A model generated the notes under the pieces. The model was not told where the DNA came from. It was given only the letters and a program-made list of their open reading frames with translations, and ran no database searches. This document shows, piece after piece, positions 7,694-17,121 of a stretch of DNA of 28,686 bases. The DNA is taken from the NCBI GenBank assembly GCA_934574095.1, contig CAKTMW010000023.1:1-28686 (forward strand), given 5' to 3'. The translations under genes and the position numbers were made by a program. How positions within the stretch are numbered: position 1 is the stretch's first letter; every line of letters starts with the position of its first letter. Origin of the DNA: an uncultured Oscillospiraceae bacterium (GTDB taxonomy: Bacteria > Bacillota > Clostridia > Oscillospirales > Oscillospiraceae).

Positions 7694-8965
7694 ATGAATC
7701 AAGCGCTGTTTTCCTATATCGCCGCCAGCCCCACCGCTTTTCAGGCGGCGGCCCACACGGCAAAGCTGCTGGAGCTGGAGGGGTATCATCTTTTGCGGGA
7801 GACGGAGGAGTGGACCCTGGAGCCGGGCGGACGGTACTATGTGGTCCGCAATGGCTCGTCCCTGATCGCGTTCCGGCTGCCCCACGGACGGCCCAGCGGC
7901 TTTATGATGACCGCCGCCCACAGCGACAGTCCTGCCTTCAAGGTCAAGGAGAACGCTGAACTCCCCGGCGACAACGGCACCCGTCTCAGCGTGGAGGGCT
8001 ACGGCGGCATGCTGTGCGCCAGTTGGATGGACCGGCCCCTCAGCATCGCGGGCCGGGTCATGGTGCGGACAGAGCAGGGCGTCGCCGTCCGCCTGGTGGA
8101 TATGAAGGAGCCGGTGGCCCTGATCCCCAATGTGGCCATCCACATGAACCGGGACGCCAACAACGGCATGAAGTATAATTTCGCCGTGGATATGCAGCCG
8201 CTGTACGGCGGCGAAAAGGGCGGCTTCCGTCGCCGTGTGGCTGACGCCGCCGGAGTGGCGGAGGAGGACCTGCTGACCCACGACCTGTTTCTCTATAACC
8301 CTCAGCCCGGCATCGAGTGGGGCGACTACATCTCCGCGCCCCGGCTGGACGATCTGCAATGTGCCTTTGCGTCCTTGCAGGGCTTCCTGACGGCGGAGGA
8401 GAGCCGCAGCGCCTGCGTCTACTGCCTGTTCGACAACGAGGAGGTGGGCAGCGAGACCAAGCAGGGCGCCGCCTCCACCTTCCTTCTGGAAACGCTGACG
8501 CGCATCTGCGACGCCCTGGGCCTGACCCTGCGCACCATGGCGGCGGGCAGCTTCCTGCTGTCCTGCGACAACGCCCACGCCATCCATCCCAACCACCCGG
8601 AATACGCCGACAAGAACCACGCCGTGCGGATGAACGGCGGCGTGGTCATCAAGTATAACGCCAGTCAGCGCTATACCACCGACGCGGTGTCGGCGGCCCT
8701 GTTCCAGACGGTGTGCGAGAGAGCGGGGACGCCCTTCCAGCGCTACGCCAACCGGCCGGATATGGCGGGTGGATCCACTCTGGGCAGCATCGCCAACACG
8801 CAGGTGTCGCTGAACATGGCGGACATCGGTTTGGCACAGCTGGCCATGCACTCCTGCTTCGAGACGGCGGGCGTGGCGGACACGGCCCACATGGTACGGG
8901 CGCTGCGGGCCTTTTTCGGCATGACGCTGGAAGCGTCCGGCGACGGCGCGTATCAATTGAAATGA
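7694..8965 (+). CDS. M18 family aminopeptidase
   Basis: A 423-residue cytosolic metallo-aminopeptidase of family M18 (aspartyl/leucyl aminopeptidase I type), normally a large oligomer with two metals per active site. Visible metal and catalytic motifs are AAHSDSP (His76, Asp78), APRLDD (about 216-221), DNEEVGS (247-253), DNAHAIHPNH and the C-terminal HSCFETAG. All expected motifs and the length (about 420-430) are present. The start at 7694 has AAGGAGGAG, partly formed by the stop codon region of the preceding YoaK-like gene. It acts in peptide turnover; no specific link to its neighbours is evident. Confidence 0.93.
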   Translation: MNQALFSYIAASPTAFQAAAHTAKLLELEGYHLLRETEEWTLEPGGRYYVVRNGSSLIAFRLPHGRPSGFMMTAAHSDSPAFKVKENAELPGDNGTRLSVEGYGGMLCASWMDRPLSIAGRVMVRTEQGVAVRLVDMKEPVALIPNVAIHMNRDANNGMKYNFAVDMQPLYGGEKGGFRRRVADAAGVAEEDLLTHDLFLYNPQPGIEWGDYISAPRLDDLQCAFASLQGFLTAEESRSACVYCLFDNEEVGSETKQGAASTFLLETLTRICDALGLTLRTMAAGSFLLSCDNAHAIHPNHPEYADKNHAVRMNGGVVIKYNASQRYTTDAVSAALFQTVCERAGTPFQRYANRPDMAGGSTLGSIANTQVSLNMADIGLAQLAMHSCFETAGVADTAHMVRALRAFFGMTLEASGDGAYQLK

Positions 8966-8976
8966 TTGGATGAAAA

Positions 8977-9214
8977 GAGACGGTGCTGCCGTCTGAGCTT
9001 GTCAAAAAAGGGCTATGCCCTTTTTTGACAAAATTAGGAATCGCTCCGACCCGCGCTTTTCCGCCCATAAATGGGCGAAAAAAACACTCTCTCCGCGCAA
9101 AGTATTTTTTGCCACGCACATGTCGCGGCAAAAAATAATCCAATTTGTTCGCCGCCTTGGCGGGCGGCGAATTCTGCGAAGCTTTTTTGACAGACTGAGA
9201 CGGCGCTGCCGTCT
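8977..9214. repeat. 18-bp direct repeats flanking MITE copy 2
   Basis: GAGACGGTGCTGCCGTCT (8977-8994) recurs at 9197-9214 with one difference (T to C at the eighth base). The two copies bracket the element at 8995-9196 exactly, like a target duplication, and each is itself a small hairpin. Confidence 0.65.
8995..9196 (-). repeat. MITE-like intergenic repeat, copy 2 (longest)
   Basis: A 202-bp non-coding element between the aminopeptidase gene and tmk. Both ends carry TGTCAAAAAAG pointing inward, as terminal inverted repeats. Read on the minus strand it starts AAAAAAGCTTCGCAGAATTC, holds a hairpin with loop ACATGTG (9103-9137), and ends in a perfect 15-bp hairpin (8999-9013 with 9017-9031). 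It shares these parts with copies 1 and 3. With its flanks it accounts for most of the 349-base gap here; the rest is the tmk terminator/promoter region. Confidence 0.7.
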
Positions 9215-9219
9215 CTTTT
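9197..9219 (+). terminator. Rho-independent terminator after the aminopeptidase gene
   Basis: GAGACGG (9197-9203) and CCGTCTC (9209-9215) pair around CGCTG and are followed by TTTT. This is the second copy of the direct repeat; the first copy (8977-8994) lacks the U tract. Confidence 0.65.
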
Positions 9220-9250
9220 CCATTTTTGCGCTTCCACAGGTGATGTTTTC

Positions 9251-9279
9251 TTTACAAATGGGCAGAATGGTGGTATACT
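9251..9279 (+). promoter_or_regulatory. Promoter of the tmk-mltG-U32 unit
   Basis: TTTACA (9251-9256) and TATACT (9274-9279) are exactly 17 bases apart, 36 bases before the tmk start codon. Confidence 0.7.
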
Positions 9280-9314
9280 TCTCCTGTATGACCATCGCGA
9301 AGGAGAGAAAATGA

Positions 9315-9977
9315 ATGGGAAAGCTGATCGTTTTTGAGGGGACCGACGGGTCCGGAAAGGCCACGCAGACCGAGCTTTTGTGCCGGACACTGGAAGAGCG
9401 GGGCATCCCCTTCCGGCGGCTTTCCTTCCCGCGGTACGGCGAGGAATCCTCGGCGCTGATCCGGCTTTATCTGGGCGGCGCCTTCGGCAGCCATCCCGGC
9501 GACGTCAACGCCTTTGCCGCGTCTACCTTCTACGCGGTGGACCGCTACGCCTCCTATAAACAGGACTGGGGCGCGTACTATGAGCAGGGGGGACTGCTGA
9601 TCGCCGACCGGTATACCACCTCCAACGCGGTGCATCAGACCTCCAAGCTGCCGGAAGCGGAGCGTAAGCCCTTTTTGGATTGGCTGTTCCACTTTGAATA
9701 CGACCTGCTGGAGCTGCCCCGCCCCACACGGGTGTTGTATCTGGACCTGCCCACAGAGCTGAGCGAGCAGATGATGCGCCAGCGGGAGCAGGCCACCCAC
9801 ACCACCGCCGACGTACACGAGCAGGACGAGGAATACCTGCGCCGCTGCCGGGAAAACGCCGCCTTTGTGACGGAATACTGCGGCTGGACCAGGATCGACT
9901 GTGCCCGGAACGGCGTGATGCGCAGCCGCGAGGATATCCATGCCGAGGTGCTGGAGAAACTCCGCGACCTGCTGTGA
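9315..9977 (+). CDS. tmk: Thymidylate kinase (dTMP kinase)
   Basis: A 220-residue P-loop kinase that phosphorylates dTMP to dTDP for DNA synthesis. FEGTDGSGKAT gives the P-loop (residues 9-17); FPRYGE (39-44) and DRYTTSN (98-104) are the nucleotide- and dTMP-binding motifs. The P-loop ends K-A-T rather than the common K-T/S-T, a variant worth noting. The ATG at 9315 lies after AAGGAGAG; an overlapping ATG at 9311 is out of frame. mltG follows 35 bases after the stop codon, and one promoter probably serves tmk, mltG and the U32 gene. Confidence 0.88.
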   Translation: MGKLIVFEGTDGSGKATQTELLCRTLEERGIPFRRLSFPRYGEESSALIRLYLGGAFGSHPGDVNAFAASTFYAVDRYASYKQDWGAYYEQGGLLIADRYTTSNAVHQTSKLPEAERKPFLDWLFHFEYDLLELPRPTRVLYLDLPTELSEQMMRQREQATHTTADVHEQDEEYLRRCRENAAFVTEYCGWTRIDCARNGVMRSREDIHAEVLEKLRDLL

Positions 9978-10012
9978 ACCGCCGTCTTGACACGAGAAAG
10001 GAATATACGACT

Positions 10013-11182
10013 ATGCCCAAGGATCAGAACAACAATTATGAGACCGCCTATTATAACGCGGAGGAGGTCCGCCGCCAGAGCGCGGCCGGAGGCCCCCAGA
10101 AGAAAAAGAAGAAGAGCAAGCGGGCCAACCAGCGCCTGGCGCTGTATCTGGCCTGCGTGGTACTAGGCTCCTGCCTGCTGGCGGGGATCGGCTGGCTGCT
10201 GTTCAACGACCTGTGCTCGCTGAACAAGGATTACGTAGAGGTTACCATCACCGTAGACGAGGGCGACGGTGTGGGCGACGTGGCCAAGAAGCTGAAGGAC
10301 GCGGGCCTCATCAACTACCGGGGCTTTTTCAAGTTCTGCGGCATCTTCCTTCACGCCAAGAAGAACATCGACCCCGGCGAGTGGAAGCTGAACAGCGATA
10401 TGGATTACCGCAGCCTCATCACCAATATGCACGACTATGAAGCCGACAAGGTCAACGAGGACGGCTGGATCAAGGTGGTCATCCCTGAGGGCAAGACCGT
10501 CAACGAGATCATCGACATCATGACCGAGGCCGGTATCTCCACCCGCGAGGAGCTGGAAGACGCCTGCGCCAACTTTGAGTTCCAGAGTTACAGCTTCCTG
10601 AAGGAGGATATGCTGGGCAAGGTGAACCGTATGGAGGGATTCCTGTTCCCCACCACCCAGGCCTTTGACCCGGAGAAGACCGCCGTGTACGACATCGACA
10701 CCATGCTGACCAACTTCGTCAGCCAGTTCGACGATGACATGATGGCGGACATCAACGCCAGCGGCTACTCCCTGCACGATATCATCACCATCGCTTCCAT
10801 CATCGAGAAGGAGGGTATCGGCGACGAGACGGAGCGGAAGAACATCGCTTCCGTCCTCTATAACCGTCTGAACACCACTGATCGGGAGACCTACGGCTAC
10901 TTGCAGCTGGATACCACCATCTACTACGCCCTGTCTCTGGAGGGCAAGGACAAGACCGCTTTTGACCAGAATCTGGACAGCCCCTATAACACCTATAAGT
11001 ATCCCGGTTTGCCTGTCGGCCCCATCTGCTGCCCCGGTATGGACTCCATCAAGGCGGCTATCTATCCCAACGACACGGAGTATTTCTACTTCGCCGCCGG
11101 TAAGGATGGCGTCAACCATTTCTTCAAGACCTACAACGAGCATCTCGCGTTCATCAACAGCGATATGTACCAGCCTGACTAA
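10013..11182 (+). CDS. mltG: Endolytic peptidoglycan transglycosylase MltG
   Basis: A 389-residue membrane-anchored lytic transglycosylase that cuts nascent glycan strands and is thought to release them from the membrane. It has a charged cytoplasmic N-terminus with a lysine-rich run (30-37), one transmembrane helix (about 42-64), a LysM-like region, MEGFLFPTTQ (207-216), and the catalytic IIEKEG (263-268) followed by NIASVLYNRLN. The C-terminus has LDSPYNTYKYPGLPVGPI and YFYFAAGKDGVNHF, all YceG/MltG hallmarks. The ATG at 10013 was chosen for its AAAGGAAT site. Its TAA overlaps the ATG of the next gene by one base, so translation is coupled. Confidence 0.95.
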   Translation: MPKDQNNNYETAYYNAEEVRRQSAAGGPQKKKKKSKRANQRLALYLACVVLGSCLLAGIGWLLFNDLCSLNKDYVEVTITVDEGDGVGDVAKKLKDAGLINYRGFFKFCGIFLHAKKNIDPGEWKLNSDMDYRSLITNMHDYEADKVNEDGWIKVVIPEGKTVNEIIDIMTEAGISTREELEDACANFEFQSYSFLKEDMLGKVNRMEGFLFPTTQAFDPEKTAVYDIDTMLTNFVSQFDDDMMADINASGYSLHDIITIASIIEKEGIGDETERKNIASVLYNRLNTTDRETYGYLQLDTTIYYALSLEGKDKTAFDQNLDSPYNTYKYPGLPVGPICCPGMDSIKAAIYPNDTEYFYFAAGKDGVNHFFKTYNEHLAFINSDMYQPD

Positions 11183-12408
11183 TGGAACGGAAAAAGCCTG
11201 AATTGCTGTCCCCGGCCGGGGACTGGGAAAAACTGAAAATGGCTGTGGCTTACGGCGGCGACGCGGTGTACCTGGCGGGCACCGCCTTCGGTATGCGCTC
11301 CTTTGCCGGTAATTTTACCGACGAGGAGCTGCCCCGCGCCGTAAAATACGCCCACGACCACGGCGTAAAGGTCCACGTCACCGTCAACACCATGCCCCGC
11401 AGCGGCGAGGTGGAGCAGCTGCCTGCCCATCTGGAGCGGCTGAACGACGCGGGGGTGGACGCGCTGATCGTGGCGGACCTGGGCGCCTTCACGCTGGCGG
11501 GGAAGTACGCGCCCCGCTGCCAACGGCATATCAGCACCCAGCAGTCCATCGCCAACTATGCTTCCGCCGCCGCGTGGTACGATTTGGGGGCCACCCGCGT
11601 GGTGCTGGCCCGTGAGCTGAGTCTGGAGGAGATACGCACCATCCGGGCCAAGACCCCTAAAGAGTTGGAGATCGAGACCTTCTGCCACGGGGCCATGTGC
11701 GTCAGCTACTCCGGGCGGTGCCTGCTGAGCAACTACATGACGGGCCGCGACGCCAACCGGGGCCAGTGCGCCCAGCCCTGCCGCTATCAGTACGCCCTGA
11801 TGGAGGAAAAGCGCCCCGGCGAGTATTTTCCGGTGTTCGAGGATGAAAAGGGCACCTATATCATGAACTCCCGCGATATGTGCATGATCGACCATCTGGA
11901 CGATCTGATGGACGCCGGGGTGGACTGCCTGAAGATCGAGGGCCGGGCAAAGTCCGGATACTATGCCGCTATCGTCACCGGGGCCTACCGCCACGTGCTG
12001 GACGATATCGCGGCGGGCCGTCCCGTCGACCCCGTCTGGCGGGACGAGGTGGAGCACGTCAGCCACCGGCACTACTCCACCGGCTTTTTCTACGGCCAGC
12101 CGGGGCAGTATTACGACAACGCCCGGTACATACGGGACTGGCAGATCTGCGCCGTGGTGACGGACTGTGATGAGAGCGGTCTCGCCACGCTGAGCCTGCG
12201 GAACAAATTCGCCGCCGGGGATGAGTTGGAGGTGGTGGGCCCTGATACCCGCCCCTTTACCATCACCGCGCCGGTGATGACCGACTGCGACGGCCTGCCG
12301 CTCCGCGAGCCGAAAACACCCCAGATGGTGTTCACCATGCAGCTGCCCAAACCTGTGCCGCCCCTCAGTTTCCTGCGCCACGCGGTAGAGCTGAGCGCGA
12401 AAGCTTGA
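11182..12408 (+). CDS. U32 family peptidase-like tRNA hydroxylation protein (TrhP/YrrO type)
   Basis: A 408-residue U32-family protein. These were annotated as peptidases, but the YegQ/YrrO (TrhP) branch takes part in prephenate-dependent hydroxylation of uridine 34 in tRNA. It begins PELLSPAGDWEKLKMAVAYG and carries the conserved cysteines FCHGAMC, SYSGRC and GQCAQPCRY expected to bind an iron-sulfur cluster, then the NSRDMCMIDHLDDL segment and KIEGRAKS. In Bacillus the yrrN-yrrO genes also lie near mltG (yrrL), which supports this assignment. It overlaps the mltG stop codon (TAATG). A bidirectional terminator ends the unit. Confidence 0.87.
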   Translation: MERKKPELLSPAGDWEKLKMAVAYGGDAVYLAGTAFGMRSFAGNFTDEELPRAVKYAHDHGVKVHVTVNTMPRSGEVEQLPAHLERLNDAGVDALIVADLGAFTLAGKYAPRCQRHISTQQSIANYASAAAWYDLGATRVVLARELSLEEIRTIRAKTPKELEIETFCHGAMCVSYSGRCLLSNYMTGRDANRGQCAQPCRYQYALMEEKRPGEYFPVFEDEKGTYIMNSRDMCMIDHLDDLMDAGVDCLKIEGRAKSGYYAAIVTGAYRHVLDDIAAGRPVDPVWRDEVEHVSHRHYSTGFFYGQPGQYYDNARYIRDWQICAVVTDCDESGLATLSLRNKFAAGDELEVVGPDTRPFTITAPVMTDCDGLPLREPKTPQMVFTMQLPKPVPPLSFLRHAVELSAKA

Positions 12409-12468
12409 GCCGGGGCCCAAAGCCGATGGACGCTTTTACTCCGCATAAAAGCGCGGAATCGCTGTAAG

Positions 12469-12505
12469 AAAAAAGAGACTGCCGCGACGCGGCAGTCTCT
12501 TTTTT
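12469..12505. terminator. Bidirectional rho-independent terminator
   Basis: A run of A followed by GAGACTGCCGC (to 12485) pairs with GCGGCAGTCTC and a run of T (from 12489) around GAC. It serves the plus-strand U32 gene and the convergent mazF gene, whose stop codon lies in its T tract. Confidence 0.92.
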
Positions 12506-12869
12506 ACACCAGCCGGGACTGGGGCAGGCCGAAGCTGACGGCGATGGCTGCGTCCACCCGCTCCATCACGTCGCTGTCCACCTGGCCCATCCGCTGGCGC
12601 AGGCGCTGCTTATCCAGTGTGCGCACCTGCTCCAGCAGGACCACCGACTCCTTGGGCAGCCCGTAGCGCATGGCTTGCAGCTCAATATGGGTGGGCAGCT
12701 TGGCCTTGCCCATCTGGGAGGTGATGGCCGCCGCGATCACCGTGGGGCTGTGGCGGTTACCTGTGTCGTTCTGCACGATCAGCACCGGCCGGACGCCGCC
12801 CTGCTCACTGCCCACCACGGGGCTGAGGTCGGCATAATAAATCTCTCCGCGCTTGACAGTTGTATCCAC
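12504..12869 (-). CDS. mazF: MazF/PemK family mRNA interferase toxin
   Basis: A 121-residue endoribonuclease of the MazF/PemK family, closest in character to Bacillus EndoA/NdoA. It shows VKRGEIYYADLSPVVGSEQG, RPVLIVQND and a C-terminal LLEQVRTLDKQRL. Such toxins cut mRNA at short ACA/UAC-type sites as dimers. Two GTG starts are possible. The one at 12869 has GGAGAG about eight bases upstream; the one at 12878 overlaps the stop codon of a possible upstream small frame (GTGA) but has GGAG too close. No MazE-type antitoxin is recognisable on either side. In Bacillus the gene follows alr; here alr is about 8.4 kb away. Confidence 0.9.
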   Translation of the reverse strand: MDTTVKRGEIYYADLSPVVGSEQGGVRPVLIVQNDTGNRHSPTVIAAAITSQMGKAKLPTHIELQAMRYGLPKESVVLLEQVRTLDKQRLRQRMGQVDSDVMERVDAAIAVSFGLPQSRLV

Positions 12870-12874
12870 AAAGT

Positions 12875-13018
12875 TCACTCTCCGTATCGTTTCGTGGCCG
12901 GCCCTTTGAAAGGGCGGCCCCGTTGGAAGTACCCAATGGGTATCAGGTCCTTTCCATTGTCCCCGGCGCTGGGCCGGTTTATACCTTCCGGGCGTGATTT
13001 GCCTTCGTCCTGTGTCAT
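12875..13018 (-). CDS. Possible small protein upstream of mazF
   Basis: A 47-codon frame starting at ATG 13018 ends in TGA 12877-12875, overlapping by four bases the upstream GTG start of mazF. The overlap and position are what an antitoxin gene would show. However, the sequence has no recognisable DNA-binding fold, there is no clear ribosome site, and part of it is encoded by the palindrome GGCCGCCCTTTCAAAGGGCC. It may equally be leader DNA of mazF. Otherwise the 12879-13089 stretch shows nothing I can support. Confidence 0.22.
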   Translation of the reverse strand: MTQDEGKSRPEGINRPSAGDNGKDLIPIGYFQRGRPFKGPATKRYGE

Positions 13019-13089
13019 CCTATGCCCGTCCCGGAGCGTAAGTGCCGGTACAGCAGGAGGACGCGCTGAAAAAAGTGAAAAAAGGACTA

Positions 13090-13116
13090 CCACATCTTGT
13101 GGAAATATGGTATCAT
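13090..13116 (+). promoter_or_regulatory. nrdR promoter with adjacent palindrome
   Basis: TGGTATCAT (13108-13116) is an extended -10 (TGN before TATCAT) with no good -35. The palindrome CCACATCTTGTGG (13090-13102) sits where the -35 would be, and a second dyad ACAAGTGTGTCTTGT follows at 13117-13131. Either could be an operator; they only loosely resemble NrdR boxes. Confidence 0.4.
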
Positions 13117-13183
13117 ACAAGTGTGTCTTGTGTGCATAACGCCCCGGCGGCCTTGCCGGGAGAAACAGGAGGGTCAAAGAGAG

Positions 13184-13639
13184 ATGAAATGCCCCTATTG
13201 CGGATATAAAGAGAGCAAGGTGGTGGACTCCCGTCCCGCCGACGAGGGCAGCAGCATCCGCCGCCGCCGGGAATGCCTGAAGTGCGAAAAGCGCTTTACC
13301 ACCTATGAGACGGTGGAAAGCCTGCCCATGGTGGTCATCAAAAAGGACGGCAGCCGCCAGAGCTTTGACCGCAGCAAGGTGCTGCGGGGCATCCAGCGCT
13401 CCTGCGAGAAGCGGCCCGTTCCCGCGGCGGATATGGAGCGCATGGCGCTGGAGATCGAGCAGGAGCTGCAAAACTCTCTGGAGCGGGAGACCAGCACCGA
13501 GGTCATCGGCGAAAAGGTCATGGAGAAGCTGAAAGCCGCCGACGAGGTGGCTTACGTCCGCTTCGCCAGCGTGTACCGCCAGTTCAAGGACATCAATACG
13601 TTCATGTCGGAGCTGAATAAGCTGCTGAGCGAAAAATAA
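13184..13639 (+). CDS. nrdR: Transcriptional repressor NrdR
   Basis: A 151-residue ATP/dATP-sensing repressor of ribonucleotide reductase genes. The N-terminal zinc ribbon has C3-P-Y-C6 and C31-L-K-C34 followed by KRFTTYE; the ATP-cone domain (about 49-139) begins [18 protein letters not shown]. The length is exactly that of the family. The ATG at 13184 is preceded by ACAGGAGGG. No ribonucleotide reductase gene is in the window, so it acts in trans. It is transcribed alone between mazF and the DUF421 pair, with a CGTAGGGG repeat behind it. Confidence 0.96.
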   Translation: MKCPYCGYKESKVVDSRPADEGSSIRRRRECLKCEKRFTTYETVESLPMVVIKKDGSRQSFDRSKVLRGIQRSCEKRPVPAADMERMALEIEQELQNSLERETSTEVIGEKVMEKLKAADEVAYVRFASVYRQFKDINTFMSELNKLLSEK

Positions 13640-13654
13640 ACCTCTTAACCATGT

Positions 13655-13767
13655 CGTAGGGGCGATATCGCATCGCACCATCGTACACCGTGCGTAGGGG
13701 CGGGGTTCTACCCCGCTTGCCGACATTACCGTATATCAAACGGGAGGGGCAGAGCCCCTCCCCTACG
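13655..13767. repeat. CGTAGGGG palindromic repeat, copy 2
   Basis: CGTAGGGG occurs at 13655 and 13693, the latter continuing CGGGGTTCTACCCCGC. The element closes with the inverted GGGGCAGAGCCCCTCCCCTACG-type end at 13767. The ends match the copy at 5863-5946 while the middle (13717-13739) differs. The second half forms a hairpin that could act as the end of the convergent transcripts of nrdR and the DUF4363 gene. Confidence 0.72.
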
Positions 13768-13790
13768 AACGGCTATCGGCGATATGCCAG

Positions 13791-14171
13791 TTACAAAACA
13801 TTCTTCATACTCAGCTGCTCCAGCTCTGCCAGACGGTCGAACTCCAGCGCCAGATGCACCGCCGCGTCGGAGAGAGCGTCGCTGTCCTGCTCCCTCACGT
13901 ACAGCGCGCACTGGTGCAGCAGGGTATCGGCCTCATTGATCTCCTCGTGCTGTAAGGTGATGTGGAGATAGCTCTGGTGCTGCTGCCAATCCTGCTGTAA
14001 GAGAGACATCTTCTCCGCCGCGCTGTCCCAATCGCGGACCGACGCGGCGGCGGTGACGGATTCCAGCCGGGCCGTCCAGTCATCGCACCGGGCGGTGAGG
14101 TAGGCGCTGTTGGCAAGCCCGGCGGCCATCAGCAGCACCAGCGTAAGAATCGCAACGCGGAGGGCTTTCAT
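13791..14171 (-). CDS. DUF4363 family protein
   Basis: A 126-residue protein with one N-terminal hydrophobic segment (about 5-23, an anchor or signal) and a soluble helical remainder rich in W, Q, E and L, matching the small DUF4363 proteins that accompany DUF421 genes in Clostridia. Its biochemical role is unknown. The ATG at 14171 overlaps the DUF421 stop codon by four bases (ATGA), so the two are translated together; this fixes the start against a longer in-frame extension. It is likely exposed on the outer face of the membrane next to its partner. Confidence 0.82.
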   Translation of the reverse strand: MKALRVAILTLVLLMAAGLANSAYLTARCDDWTARLESVTAAASVRDWDSAAEKMSLLQQDWQQHQSYLHITLQHEEINEADTLLHQCALYVREQDSDALSDAAVHLALEFDRLAELEQLSMKNVL

Positions 14172-14851
14172 CTTACCGCCTCCTTCTTGGCCAGCACTAC
14201 GCTGCCGCCCCGGTCCACCGTCATCAGGAACACATCCTGCACCCGGTGTATCTTGTGGGATTTCAGCTGCTTTTGCAGCCACTTGTCGTCCAGGCCCATC
14301 TTTTGCAGATTTTTCCCCATCAGGCGGCCGTTGTCGATGATGATGGCCGGCAGGAACACGTCGTCATCCACCTTCAGCCCCATCTGCTTGGGGGTGGCGG
14401 GTTGTACGTCAGCCCGGAGCAGTACGCTCAGTTGGCCGCTGGTCTCCAAAATGGCGTATTTTACGTCCGCTAGAGAGGACACGCCCTGCACCCGCAGCTC
14501 CTCCAGCACCTCGTCCAGCGTCAGGCGGCTGCGCTTCATGGCGGCCTGCTGCAAAACGCCGTCCCGGACGATGAGGGTGGGCTCGCCGCAGATGAGGGAG
14601 CGGAAGCGGACGCTGAGCATACTAACGCCGCTTAAAAGAGTGCTGAGCGCCAGCAGCGTGGCGATGGGGATGACGCCTTGCAGCAGCGGCAGGCCGAAGT
14701 CCTGCATGGGTACCGAGGCCAGATCGCTGAGCAGCATCATCAGGACGAATTCGATGGGTTCCAGTTGGCCGATCTGCCGCTTTCCGGTGAGCCGCAGGCC
14801 CACGATCAGCAGCACATACAGCAGCACCGTGCGGAAAAACGCGGTTATCAT
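14168..14851 (-). CDS. DUF421 / YetF family membrane protein
   Basis: A 227-residue protein with about three N-terminal transmembrane helices (residues 1-75) and a cytoplasmic domain. GLRLTGKRQIGQLEPIEFVL is the family signature, followed by GEPTLIVRDGVL and LRVQGVSSLADVKYAILETS, all typical of YetF/DUF421. Relatives in Bacillus occur in spores, but the molecular function is not established. The ATG at 14851 has AAGGAG seven bases upstream. It forms a two-gene unit with DUF4363. The 376-base gap to glmS (14852-15227) holds an AT-rich stretch and the glmS ribozyme. Confidence 0.9.
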   Translation of the reverse strand: MITAFFRTVLLYVLLIVGLRLTGKRQIGQLEPIEFVLMMLLSDLASVPMQDFGLPLLQGVIPIATLLALSTLLSGVSMLSVRFRSLICGEPTLIVRDGVLQQAAMKRSRLTLDEVLEELRVQGVSSLADVKYAILETSGQLSVLLRADVQPATPKQMGLKVDDDVFLPAIIIDNGRLMGKNLQKMGLDDKWLQKQLKSHKIHRVQDVFLMTVDRGGSVVLAKKEAVR

Positions 14852-15015
14852 AAACGATCAACTCCTTTTTTATGGAGTATGGACGTTTTTTGAAAAAATA
14901 TTGCCAAACGCAATAAAACCGGTCACATCCGTGGCCGCTTTTATATAAAATAAAGAAGGGGCGCTTCCACCGCCCCAGCGCAGAGCGAAAGGAGGACTTT
15001 CGGAATACCACATCC

Positions 15016-15163
15016 GACACAAGCGCCAGCGCCTGCCCACAGGGCAGGACGACGAGGAGGAGAGAGTATCGAAGTATTCGGCGGGTGCTCTCCCGTACCG
15101 CCTTCGGGTACGTCAGGCAGCGGACAAATATGCGGGCGACCGCAAAACAAAGCCGCTGCCGCC
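15016..15163 (+). ncRNA. glmS ribozyme (glucosamine-6-phosphate-activated)
   Basis: The conserved glmS ribozyme core is plain: AGCGCCAG at 15022-15029, then GACGAGGAGGAGAGAGTATC (15050-15069) and ATTCGGCGGGTGCTCTCCC, closely following the Bacillus sequence. P1 is CCTGCCC/GGGCAGG. P3 is GGCAGCGG (15116-15123) with CCGCTGCC (15153-15160), enclosing a GCGG-GCGA-CCGC hairpin. Self-cleavage is expected between 15022 and G15023 when glucosamine-6-phosphate binds, destabilising the glmS mRNA. The promoter is probably near the AT-rich TTTTATATAAAAT at 14939-14951, without a clear -35. Confidence 0.93.
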
Positions 15164-15227
15164 GGAGAAGAAGTGACAGATTACTGCGCGTTTGTCCTTT
15201 TGATTTTGTATCAGGAGGTACGACACT

Positions 15228-17063
<1,836 letters not shown>

Positions 17064-17084
17064 ACGCCAAAATAGTAAAACAGG

Positions 17085-17112
17085 AAAAGGAGGGGCTGCG
17101 CCCCTCCCTTTT
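17085..17112 (+). terminator. Rho-independent terminator of glmS
   Basis: AAAAGGAGGGGC pairs with GCCCCTCCCTTTT around a three-base loop, 21 bases after the glmS stop codon. Confidence 0.88.
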
Positions 17113-17121
17113 CAACATTTC

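Noticed and set aside
7418..8956. A 512-codon minus-strand open frame opposite the M18 aminopeptidase gene
   Set aside because: Same reason: His/Gly/Arg-rich mirror frame over a well-supported gene.
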